Origin: Marinobacter salexigens
Lineage (GTDB): Bacteria > Pseudomonadota > Gammaproteobacteria > Pseudomonadales > Oleiphilaceae
Reading direction: 5' to 3'
Assembly (NCBI RefSeq): GCF_018860765.1
Contig: NZ_JAHKPV010000015.1
Coordinates: forward strand, 95,375 to 159,374
DNA: 64,000 bases
In this document: in pieces, positions 41,060 to 49,440 of the stretch
Layout: every line of letters begins with the position of its first letter
How positions within the stretch are numbered: position 1 is the stretch's first letter
Notes under the pieces: generated by a model
Database searches by the model: none
Seen by the model: only the letters and a program-made list of their open reading frames with translations
Told to the model about the DNA's origin: nothing
Made by a program: the position numbers and the translations under genes

Positions 41060-44000
41060 CTACCGAACCTGTTCCCAGGTTTGCCTTCCGAGGTTTCCGC
41101 CAGAGAGCAATCCAGGTCCGCCAGGATCCGGGGAAGTTCCAGGCTCAGGGTCTGGGAAAAGCTGTGTTGGGTCGAGGCCCGGAATTAAAATCTCAGCATC
41201 TCCTTCTTGTGTTGCGATGGTTCGAATTTCGCCACCATAGCCTACTTGGATACCGCTAGGTGCGCCTGTTGGATCAGTGATAGGGTCGCCGGTGATTGGG
41301 TCAATAGGCTCACCAGTAATCGGGTCAAGAGTGGCGCCGCCTAAGAAGTCATCTATCAAATCGCCATCGTCAAAAATACCGTCGCTATTCAAATCGAACA
41401 CTGGATTCTCTGATGGAGCTCCTGATGTTAGCTTTAGGTCCATAATAAAGCCCGTACGTCCGCTACCGCAGGGGTCTTTGTCTGGAATCATAGTAGTGAA
41501 CCGGATTCGGTCTGGGTCTACACCAAACGGGAAGCTGGCCCGACTAATGACGCGCTCACCAACGTTATTCGTACCGTGGATAAGATCGAGGTACCAGCCT
41601 TTTTCAGTCGTGAGCTCATTATTAGATGTATCACGCACAGTGAAGTTGTTGGTGCCGGTTCCGGATGCTTTGTCTACAGTTACGCTTTTCTGTTGTGTGA
41701 TGGTTTGTTGGAGTAAATCTGACCTATTTAGGTTTGACACCGAAAGGTTGTCATAGATGGCATAAAGGCTTTGAACATCGAAATCTCCTTCGTCGCCGCT
41801 GCGCATAAAGCTGCCTGTTCCAAATGCAACCACCAGTTCTTCCCTATTGTCGGGGTTGATGGCAAGCCGAGGAGCTACGGTGATTGGCTGGGAGTTTCCG
41901 GCGGGGCTCTGTGCAGTTAACAGCTTTTCTACACTCCACCCACTTGGGTCGCCTTTGAGGTTAAATCTCCACAAATTGCCCAGCAAATCACCCGCATAAC
42001 CGTAACGGGTAATGGCATCGGCGTGTGGAAAGCTTGTTGTGCCTACTTCTGCCAGCCCATTGGGGTTTGCAGTGCTGCCGGCGCCGGTATCAAGTTCTTT
42101 GATGAGGGCGCCAGTCTCCAGATCAACGACAAAAAGGCTTGATTTGTTGCTGGCACCGTTATACCCGTTACCGAAAAGCGCCACCCACTTACCGTTTTCC
42201 AGGCGTGAAATGTTTGGGTCTGTTACGCCAGAGCCAAGGTTAGGGTGCGAGAACTCCCAAAGTACGTCATTAGCCGGAGAAAAGGAGCCTGGATCGGTTA
42301 TATCAAGGGCAAATATAGTTTTACCCCCAGCTCCCATTGCGCCCAGTAGGACGGTCCGCCATTGTTTCGTGCCATTTTTCTCAATATAGGCATCCTGAAT
42401 GCGAGGTGTACCATCCATGAAGTACTTATGGGTGTAATTGGGGGACATCAGACCCGAAATTCTCGCATGAGAATTAGAGCCTGCTGGAAGCAGCAGCTCG
42501 GAAGGGATGTAACCAAAGAGCTCTGCGCCGGTCTCGCTATTGAAGGCATGAAGAATGCCATCATTGGCAGGCACGTACAGAGCATCAATTCTGCTTTGAT
42601 ATGACGTTGTGGAACGAAAGGCTGAGTAACTGGAGCCTTCGGTACCACCCAGTCTGGAAAAGCCGTAATTCGTTTTACCTGCGAGCTGAGGGTTCGCGTT
42701 GACGACATCACCCATCAACCGAAGAACTTTCGCGCCACCGGACTCTGTCACCTCACGATTTCTAAACGTGGCATGAGCAGTGTTGTCGCCATGAAGCCAG
42801 GCTAGCCGGTTATGGCCCAGGTTGTCTTGCGAATTGTTCAATGTTGGATCTGCGTTGAGGGCGTTCTGCTGCGCTGTGGATAAGTTAGAAAGGTCTCCCG
42901 CAGAGGCAAATTCTAGCTCTACACCTTGGCTACCGGTATGAGTAACGAGTTTTCGGGCAGACGGGAGTGTGCTCGCAAGAATATCTTCGGCATCCCAAAC
43001 CTCTGCACCTGTAGAAAAATTGAAAGCAGTCAGGGTTCCCGACCAGTCATCACTTCGGAACCCCGCAAAAAAGCCCATAGATTCCGTTCGTAGCACGGCG
43101 GAACTGACGGCAGCAGCGGAAGCGGATGTTTCAGACCGAGCAATTACGTCACCAAGAAAGCCTTGAATTTTTGCTGTGAAATCCGCAGGGTTCTGGGCGC
43201 TTGCATACCCGCCTCGACCATTGATTGCTGCGTGCAACAAATCATCGATTTTCGCACTAGCAGTTGAAGGGTTGGGCCAGTTAATTGTGCTGCCGCTGGC
43301 TAGTGCGGCGAGTGCGTCTTCTTCACTTACACTACCGGCTACCCCTAGACCGATGGTGAAGGTTGTCATGTGTTGCCAAAACGCGGGGTCGGATGACGTA
43401 ACCGGCACCTTATTGTCTAAATTTGTTCGCAAGTCCTTTTTCCAGTACTCCATGGCAACATCGGCCAAGGTATTAGAGTGATTATCCGAAAAGGGAGCCT
43501 GAGGACTATAAGCAAAGCCTGAGCCACCTGGGGTATGGTTAGGGATAGATGCCCCGTCAGTATTGTCGGAGTTCCCAACACTGGGGTTTGCACCATTCCA
43601 TGTACCATCTGACATCAAGATTGCGAAGCTCTGGCGACACTCAATATGATCAGAGTTGTCATTGTAGCCGGGTCTTTCGCCCCATGGGCCTCTGTTGTCT
43701 GAACGGGAATAGTACCGGCCAACATCTTTCAGGGCCGTTCTTAATGGGGTGCCACCACTGACATTTTTATTTTGCAGCCAGGTCAAAAACTGTTCGCGAC
43801 GAGTTGCGTCATATGCGCGCACCCCGCTCACTAACGTATCGGTGTTTACGCCGTCGATCGTATTGTTATTGACGTTAATGGCGCCATAGCCAATGCGGAT
43901 ATTCTCGGGAAGGTCAAAAAAGGCCTCTGTGATACCGGATTTTGCAGCTAGATCACGTGTACTATAATACGAGAACCAGTTAGCGAAGTTCTGTTTGGCT

Positions 44001-44545
44001 TCGGCAGAGGCAATATTCATACTTACAGGGGTGTAACAGGCATTCTGTCTTGGGTTGCTGTCGCAGTTCGGCAATAAACTTGAGTCGAACTGCATGTAAA
44101 AGCCTCCCGATGGTTGAGGCTGATTCGAGAAGGATATGAAGTTTAAGTTGTAAGCTTGGGAGCTTGAATTGAACCCATTGATTCGCGCGCTGTTGTAATT
44201 TGCGTCAGGGTAGCGACCACTTCCATCAGGCTTAAACGGCGGAACGTAGACTGTTGTAGGGTTATAGTAGACCTTGTTTACGTGGCTAGAGTAATAGTAA
44301 TTATTGAATCTGTGGTTGCCCCCCAGGCTATCAGGCATATACCGCCACCCCATTGACCCGGAATCGTCAAAGATAAAAACGAGGTTTGAGTCGACAGTTT
44401 CTTTTAGGAACAGTGGCACCTGCGAGAGATTGACCTGTGCCAATGCGGATTGCATGGTGCATAGAGACAACACAAGGCTGGCCCCGAATGTACTTAACTT
44501 TGTAAAGCGAGAGCGGTTACGCCCCCTTTGCTTATCGTTTCTCAT
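41060..44545 (-). CDS. pilY1: Type IV pilus tip adhesin/assembly factor PilY1
   Basis: A 1161-residue secreted protein, a typical PilY1 length. A signal peptide ends SALA near residue 36. A von Willebrand A-like domain follows, with MIDAS residues D60-S62-S64 (FDDSGSM). The C-terminal half has the PilY1 beta-propeller (VPANDGILHAFNSETGAELF, MGAGGKTIFALDITDP). A perfect EF-hand-like loop lies at D1051-D1062, followed by a short DPITG repeat. Start ATG 44545 has GGAGAG 6 nt upstream; an ATG 9 codons earlier lacks this. PilY1 primes pilus assembly with minor pilins and takes part in adhesion and surface sensing. It is in one operon with fimU-pilX and pilY2-pilE. Confidence 0.93.
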   Translation of the reverse strand: MRNDKQRGRNRSRFTKLSTFGASLVLSLCTMQSALAQVNLSQVPLFLKETVDSNLVFIFDDSGSMGWRYMPDSLGGNHRFNNYYYSSHVNKVYYNPTTVYVPPFKPDGSGRYPDANYNSARINGFNSSSQAYNLNFISFSNQPQPSGGFYMQFDSSLLPNCDSNPRQNACYTPVSMNIASAEAKQNFANWFSYYSTRDLAAKSGITEAFFDLPENIRIGYGAINVNNNTIDGVNTDTLVSGVRAYDATRREQFLTWLQNKNVSGGTPLRTALKDVGRYYSRSDNRGPWGERPGYNDNSDHIECRQSFAILMSDGTWNGANPSVGNSDNTDGASIPNHTPGGSGFAYSPQAPFSDNHSNTLADVAMEYWKKDLRTNLDNKVPVTSSDPAFWQHMTTFTIGLGVAGSVSEEDALAALASGSTINWPNPSTASAKIDDLLHAAINGRGGYASAQNPADFTAKIQGFLGDVIARSETSASAAAVSSAVLRTESMGFFAGFRSDDWSGTLTAFNFSTGAEVWDAEDILASTLPSARKLVTHTGSQGVELEFASAGDLSNLSTAQQNALNADPTLNNSQDNLGHNRLAWLHGDNTAHATFRNREVTESGGAKVLRLMGDVVNANPQLAGKTNYGFSRLGGTEGSSYSAFRSTTSYQSRIDALYVPANDGILHAFNSETGAELFGYIPSELLLPAGSNSHARISGLMSPNYTHKYFMDGTPRIQDAYIEKNGTKQWRTVLLGAMGAGGKTIFALDITDPGSFSPANDVLWEFSHPNLGSGVTDPNISRLENGKWVALFGNGYNGASNKSSLFVVDLETGALIKELDTGAGSTANPNGLAEVGTTSFPHADAITRYGYAGDLLGNLWRFNLKGDPSGWSVEKLLTAQSPAGNSQPITVAPRLAINPDNREELVVAFGTGSFMRSGDEGDFDVQSLYAIYDNLSVSNLNRSDLLQQTITQQKSVTVDKASGTGTNNFTVRDTSNNELTTEKGWYLDLIHGTNNVGERVISRASFPFGVDPDRIRFTTMIPDKDPCGSGRTGFIMDLKLTSGAPSENPVFDLNSDGIFDDGDLIDDFLGGATLDPITGEPIDPITGDPITDPTGAPSGIQVGYGGEIRTIATQEGDAEILIPGLDPTQLFPDPEPGTSPDPGGPGLLSGGNLGRQTWEQVR

Positions 44546-44624
44546 GACAAACTCTCCATATCGAGTCAGCATTGCATCGTGATCGTTGCGTTATCTTGTG
44601 TAGCCGTTGTGTTTTCGCTGTTCA

Positions 44625-45149
44625 TTACTGTGGCGCTACAACCGTTGATCGCAGCACGGTGACGGCTTCATCGGTTCCGCCTTGCCCTCGGGAGGTCACT
44701 TCGAACCGACTATAGAAAGGGCCTGCTCCCGCACCAGTTTCCATGCTCGAGCCACTAAAGCTTGCCAAATAAGCGTGGTGGTAAACGGGTTGCGCGCTTA
44801 CATCACCGCCAGCATTGCCTGTTCCAGCGGGTGCCGGGTTTGCGCCATCCCAGTCTGAGGGTGTGGGTAATAGATCTACAGTTTCCGCTGTCAAGCGCGC
44901 AGCAGGTGATCCCATTAAGTCTGTTTCTGCTTGCCTTAATGCGGCCTCAGCGGCCTGAAATGAAATCGCACCGTCGTGAGCGTTGCTCGCCATGCGCTCT
45001 TGCAAAATAGAGCCTTGCATCCCCCCAATCGCAAGCAGGGATATCAGGAGCAGCATAACGAGAGCGATAATAAGTGTGGCCCCGTTTTGGCGCTGCGGGA
45101 GGCTGCCTTTAGGTCTGGCTGTTTCCGATGACCTCTGTGTCGTTCTCAT
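44625..45149 (-). CDS. pilX: Type IV minor pilin PilX
   Basis: A 174-residue prepilin-like protein. The leader is cut after G23 (RQNG/ATLIIA). Position +5 is Ile28 rather than Glu, usual for PilX. The conserved PilX segment FQAAEAALRQAE follows the hydrophobic helix. It overlaps the pilW stop by 4 bp (ATGA) and precedes pilY1 by 79 bp. It acts with PilV, PilW, FimU and PilE in the priming complex at the pilus tip. Confidence 0.9.
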   Translation of the reverse strand: MRTTQRSSETARPKGSLPQRQNGATLIIALVMLLLISLLAIGGMQGSILQERMASNAHDGAISFQAAEAALRQAETDLMGSPAARLTAETVDLLPTPSDWDGANPAPAGTGNAGGDVSAQPVYHHAYLASFSGSSMETGAGAGPFYSRFEVTSRGQGGTDEAVTVLRSTVVAPQ

Positions 45150-46279
45150 TGCAAAACCCTCCTGAGTGCAGTTGTTCCAACGGAGACTAGGCGCGCTCGC
45201 CGGTCTCCACCAGTGGCTTGGGACACTTCACTGCCTAGCATGTTGAAATTGACGTCGTTTTCTCCGTCAAGAACCTCGTCTGGGCTTCGCGTCATGGTGG
45301 AAAAACGAATGCTTACGATTTGATCCCAATCAGTTACCTGGGCTGCTGTTATGTAATTAATCGCAGCATTGCTGACTCCCGCAGCGTTTCTTATGCCGTA
45401 AAGAATTTGAAGCGTTTCTACACCGGATATCAGTTCTTGCGGAGCCTCAGGGGGTGTCATTAATCTGCGGAAGAGAGCAGGTTCTCCGTTGGTTCCTTCA
45501 CCAATGTAATAAGCCATTTGTGAGAATTCATAAACTCGGGATCCAATGTCATAATCCAAATTGAGCGTATTACCCCCCAGCGTAGACACTGAGTTGTCAT
45601 TTGGACCATCGCTGTTTCGAAATAGTTCTCCTCTGAAGCACGCGCCATTGCTGTCATCGCTGGTTGTCAGAACCACGTGCCCCGCTTCTATGCCAGATGC
45701 ACCTGACAGGCTTATAGTGCTTCCCCCAGCGGCGGTAACTGCGTTAACCGTTACGGCGGTGGGTGTGACAGCATTAACAATAACAACATCGGAGTTGGTT
45801 ACGACGTCACCCGCAAGGGACGCAGGTAAGTTGGTACCTGCTGTACCTGAATCCCAGTTGCCTGCTCCCGGTTTTGCTAGAGCACCACTAGCAAGAGTGA
45901 TTGAATCATTGGGTCCCGTGGCGTCATATTCCCAGCCGCGCAGTGCTTGCCCCAAAGGTACGGTTAGGTTTAAAGCGGCGTTCAATGCGGGGTCGATCTC
46001 GCTGTCCAGAGGGCGGTTGGCCTGTGTTAGGCAACCGAAACTCCCCGCAGCTCTCAGCTCAGGGGTGAGGATTGCCGACACAAAGCGCGCGCTCTCCTGC
46101 GCATGGGCAAAGCCTTGAGTTTGACGATAAGTTACGCTGCTGCTGAGATAGATCTGGGTTACACCTAGGGTAAGCAACAAGCCCAGAGCCATCGCAATAA
46201 GTAACTCGACGAGTGACAGGCCGGACTGGTTGGAGGCATTGTTAAATTTGAAACCGTAAGGGAGCGCTGTTTTTTTCAT
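45146..46279 (-). CDS. pilW: Type IV minor pilin PilW
   Basis: A 377-residue prepilin with leader cleavage after G20 (NQSG/LSLVELLIAM) and Glu at +5, then a large globular domain, the size and layout of PilW. I use ATG 46279 (MKKTALPY); a TTG two codons earlier overlaps the pilV stop. It overlaps pilX by 4 bp. The long leader is within the family range. Confidence 0.9.
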   Translation of the reverse strand: MKKTALPYGFKFNNASNQSGLSLVELLIAMALGLLLTLGVTQIYLSSSVTYRQTQGFAHAQESARFVSAILTPELRAAGSFGCLTQANRPLDSEIDPALNAALNLTVPLGQALRGWEYDATGPNDSITLASGALAKPGAGNWDSGTAGTNLPASLAGDVVTNSDVVIVNAVTPTAVTVNAVTAAGGSTISLSGASGIEAGHVVLTTSDDSNGACFRGELFRNSDGPNDNSVSTLGGNTLNLDYDIGSRVYEFSQMAYYIGEGTNGEPALFRRLMTPPEAPQELISGVETLQILYGIRNAAGVSNAAINYITAAQVTDWDQIVSIRFSTMTRSPDEVLDGENDVNFNMLGSEVSQATGGDRRARLVSVGTTALRRVLQ

Positions 46280-46281
46280 GG

Positions 46282-46734
46282 TCAAATCTCTGTCCTTACG
46301 ACGAGGGGGGGAAGGGTTGAATCACCCTGATCCCAGTCGATTGTGACTGTAACGGTGTTCCCAGCCACCGCGATAGTGCGCTCTGCCTCAGGAAGCAGGC
46401 AGGCAAGACTGTTATCCCAGGCCGCAATATCATTTGCAGCGACGGTTCCGCCATTTGCGAAGAATGACGTATTACAGGTCCCGCCACTAGCACTGCCTGC
46501 GGCTAGTGCGTAATTTGCAGGGGTGTCAGGGTTGGCCCGAACACGGTCGAGAATGTCTTCTGCCAGCAATACCGCTTGGCTCCGGCTTTGCGACTGAGTA
46601 TTCATCTGCAAAGACACAACTTGGGTTGAGGCTACGCCAAGTATGCCGATGCCCAAGACCAGAACGGCGACCAGAATTTCGATTAGGCCGAGGCCTGATT
46701 GTTTGTTAAGAGGAGTTGTTTGAGTCACGGGCAT
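46282..46734 (-). CDS. pilV: Type IV minor pilin PilV
   Basis: A 150-residue prepilin with cleavage after G14 (KQSG/LGLIEILVA), Glu at +5, and the PilV-type pattern LLAEDILDRVRANP after the hydrophobic helix. Its start overlaps the fimU stop by 10 bp, so translation is coupled. Part of the tip priming complex. Confidence 0.9.
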   Translation of the reverse strand: MPVTQTTPLNKQSGLGLIEILVAVLVLGIGILGVASTQVVSLQMNTQSQSRSQAVLLAEDILDRVRANPDTPANYALAAGSASGGTCNTSFFANGGTVAANDIAAWDNSLACLLPEAERTIAVAGNTVTVTIDWDQGDSTLPPLVVRTEI

Positions 46735-47210
46735 ACTCCGTCGTCGTCAATTTCAGTTCTTCCTATCGGGCTTACGCGTATTCTACGAAATGACCCATCG
46801 CCACTGGTGCAGTCTTCGGGGTAGATGGTTAACTCCTGAGTCACTTGTGGCACCAAAAAGCCGCGCCGATCGAAGACGAGATCGCTCTCCGTTTCGGTAA
46901 ATATCAAGCCTCTAGGTGGCTCAAAGCCACGAATTTGGTTATTAGCGCAGTCCCCGGTTGCATCTCCAGTATGGACGCACCATCCAGTTGCCAAGTCACC
47001 CTCAGTGCTAAACGTGACGCTGGCGCCGCGTTTAATGGCTTCTGCTCTGGCGAACTTTATGGATGACGTTACAAGGTTGGTGCCAGACACTAACCTGTTG
47101 CCCTCAATTAAATTGCCAAAACCAGGAACCGCGACTGCCGCGACAATAGCGAGAATCACCATGGTTACTATCAATTCAATTAACGTGAAACCTGCTGCTT
47201 TTTTCAACAT
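46725..47210 (-). CDS. fimU: Type IV minor pilin FimU (GspH/FimT family)
   Basis: A 161-residue prepilin with cleavage after G7 (KAAG/FTLIELIVTM) and Glu at +5, then a GspH-like globular domain with several cysteines. AGGA 6 nt before ATG 47210 supports the start. Gene order fimT-fimU-pilV-pilW-pilX points to FimU for this second GspH-type gene. It is separated from fimT by 139 bp, in which I see no clear promoter or terminator. Confidence 0.87.
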   Translation of the reverse strand: MLKKAAGFTLIELIVTMVILAIVAAVAVPGFGNLIEGNRLVSGTNLVTSSIKFARAEAIKRGASVTFSTEGDLATGWCVHTGDATGDCANNQIRGFEPPRGLIFTETESDLVFDRRGFLVPQVTQELTIYPEDCTSGDGSFRRIRVSPIGRTEIDDDGVCP

Positions 47211-47349
47211 GCTTTATCCTGCTAATAGGCCTTTTTCTAGTAAATCAAAGCTGCTGGCAATATGCATGGGTTGCGCGACAAGCGGTAGAAGAATATGAAC
47301 GAGCGGTAACTTTGTGTGGTTGCAGAGTTTGGTTCCTCGTTTCTAGCTA

Positions 47350-47916
47350 CTAGGGGCAGGTCAGGCTGACACCCCATGGCAGCCTGATCACACCATCGTG
47401 GTCGTCATCGCGCAAATGCCGTAATCGACCGCCGATGCTCACCGCCAGATAACTAATTTCAACAGGCTCTTCTTCGGATTGGGAGCATACAATCAAACTG
47501 CCCATGGTGCCGTGGCTCATGCCATTCGGCGCGAACTGGAAATACCCTCTGCCAGCTGTCCTCGAATAGATGTCGAGTTGGTCTTTGGCGAGATCAACAA
47601 TCCGATGGATATCGCCGCCGTCTGGGCGTCTGTCGTTATCTTCGTCAGGGAATACGGATACAGGCTTGTTCCAATCATCTGTGCAAGTCATGGCGTTCGA
47701 CAGGGGGCAAATCGTAGTAAGCACTCTTTTGTTAACGGCATAAGATCGTGCGAATGCAAAAATCCGATGCGTCTCATTAATGGCGCTAGAGTGGCGGGTT
47801 GAGGAAATCAGCGATGTCCAAGAGTTACTGGCAAGCCCTGCCAGAATGCCCACCAGTATAAAAGTTACGGCGAGTTCTATGAGGGTGAAGCCCTGAGACG
47901 GGTGTCGGGAGTGCAT
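47350..47916 (-). CDS. fimT: GspH/FimT-family minor pilin FimT
   Basis: A 188-residue prepilin with cleavage after G9 (PSQG/FTLIELAVTF) and Glu at +5, then a GspH domain. It has an acidic loop at residues 91-102, DEDNDRRPDGGD, with Asp at positions 1, 3, 5, 9 and 12 of a calcium-loop spacing, and a second acidic run RDDDHDG near the C-terminus. It is first in the minor pilin cluster. FimT proteins in some species bind DNA during natural transformation; that is only possible here. Confidence 0.85.
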   Translation of the reverse strand: MHSRHPSQGFTLIELAVTFILVGILAGLASNSWTSLISSTRHSSAINETHRIFAFARSYAVNKRVLTTICPLSNAMTCTDDWNKPVSVFPDEDNDRRPDGGDIHRIVDLAKDQLDIYSRTAGRGYFQFAPNGMSHGTMGSLIVCSQSEEEPVEISYLAVSIGGRLRHLRDDDHDGVIRLPWGVSLTCP

Positions 47917-48040
47917 TGTTCAACGTCCATGTTTGTAGGTTCTATTACTGGTTTTCCCACGTCCTGTGGAAAAAACGATCCTAAGTTTAAACGCAAAATG
48001 CTTCAGTAGTACAGGTTGAAGTTGGTGCTCACGATGATAA

Positions 48041-49420
48041 CTACTCCATCCCCAACTTCTTCAATCTGTACCGCAACGCTCGGAAACTAATCCCCAACTT
48101 TTTTGCCGCAGCTGTCTTATTCCACCGAGTGGCCTCAAGCGCCTTCTGAATGGCTTGGCGTTCGATGGATTCCAAATAGCCCTCCAAGTCAATATCGCCC
48201 TCCGGTATTAGCGTCGGGCAAGCTTCTGAGGTTGCTGAAATGCTCCGGTTTGTTGATCCGTCTGTTGCGGTACTACCAAGGTGTAGGTCGGAAGCGCTTA
48301 TTTTGTCTGCGTCACATAGGGTAAAGGCGCGCTCAAGAATATTCTCCAGCTCCCGCACGTTGCCGGGGAAGTCGTGCTCTTTTAAGCGGTCTACTGCATC
48401 TTGAGTGAGGCTTGCCGCCTCGCATTCGTACTCCTGAGCAATACGTCCAAGAATGTGGTTTGCCAGCAAGGCGATATCGTCTGTGCGATCCCTAAGCGGC
48501 GGTACTGCCAGCTCTATCACGTTAATCCGGTAAAATAAATCTTGCCGAAAGCTGCCTTCCTGCACCAGTTCTGCCAAATCTTTGTGGGTTGCGCTGAGCA
48601 GTCGTATATCAACCGGTAGCTCCTTGGTGTCCCCCACGGGGCGAACTGCTTTCTCCTGAATAGCGCGAAGCAGTTTCACCTGCATGGCTAGGGGTAGGTC
48701 GGCTACTTCGTCTAGAAAGAGTGTGCCACCGTCTGCGGACCGAAACAGTCCGTCCTTGTTTTCCACAGCGCCAGTGAAGCTGCCTTTTTTGTGCCCGAAG
48801 AATTCACTCTCCATTAACTCGGAAGGAATGGCTCCACAGTTAACGGCAATAAAGGGGGCGTCACTACGGGGCCCTTGCATGTGGATCATCCGAGCCACCA
48901 ATTCTTTACCACTTCCGGATTCACCGCTGATAAACACGGGCGCTTGGCTTCTGGCGAGTTTTCGGGTTTGGTTACGTAATCGCTTTATCTGCGAAGAATT
49001 GCCTAGAAGGAGCCCCGGATCGTCTGTGGCATCATCAACGGCAGAGTCGGGTTTTGTAAGCTTTAATGCGCTGGTTACGAGTTCTCTGAGTCTGGAGAGT
49101 TCAACCGGTTTGGAGACGAAATCGAAGGCGCCGGCTTTCAGCGATTCGATGGCGGTATCCATGCTGCCGTAGGCTGTAATAACAGCCACTGGTGTGGCGG
49201 GCAGGTGCTGCTGAATCCACTGCACCAACTCTATACCGTTGCCATCGGGCAAGTTCATGTCTGTTAAGCAAAGTTGTGGGTTGTGCTTCTTCAACAGAGA
49301 CAGCGCGCTGGCAAGATCCGGCGCCGTTAGGGTTTTAATGCCCATACGGGTAAGAGTGATTTCAAGCAGATCCCGGATATCCGGTTCATCATCAACAATC
49401 AGCGCAGTATGAGTGGTCAT
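48041..49420 (-). CDS. pilR: Sigma54-dependent response regulator PilR
   Basis: A 459-residue NtrC-type activator. The receiver domain has D10/D11 and phosphoacceptor D54 (LTDMNLPDG); the AAA+ domain has Walker A GESGSGKE (166-173) and the sigma54 contact loop GSFTGA (213-218); the C-terminus has a Fis-type helix-turn-helix (NKTAAAKKLGISFRALRYRL). With PilS it activates major pilin transcription in Pseudomonas. The gap of 20 bp to pilS and order pilS-pilR fit. No strong ribosome site is visible. Confidence 0.96.
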   Translation of the reverse strand: MTTHTALIVDDEPDIRDLLEITLTRMGIKTLTAPDLASALSLLKKHNPQLCLTDMNLPDGNGIELVQWIQQHLPATPVAVITAYGSMDTAIESLKAGAFDFVSKPVELSRLRELVTSALKLTKPDSAVDDATDDPGLLLGNSSQIKRLRNQTRKLARSQAPVFISGESGSGKELVARMIHMQGPRSDAPFIAVNCGAIPSELMESEFFGHKKGSFTGAVENKDGLFRSADGGTLFLDEVADLPLAMQVKLLRAIQEKAVRPVGDTKELPVDIRLLSATHKDLAELVQEGSFRQDLFYRINVIELAVPPLRDRTDDIALLANHILGRIAQEYECEAASLTQDAVDRLKEHDFPGNVRELENILERAFTLCDADKISASDLHLGSTATDGSTNRSISATSEACPTLIPEGDIDLEGYLESIERQAIQKALEATRWNKTAAAKKLGISFRALRYRLKKLGME

Positions 49421-49440
49421 CTTGTCGTGTTGGTTCCATG

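Noticed and set aside
47949..47972. Hairpin-like TTTTCCCAC/GTGGAAAAAA between pilR and fimT
   Set aside because: T and A runs are on the wrong sides for a terminator on either strand and the GC stem is only about 4 bp.
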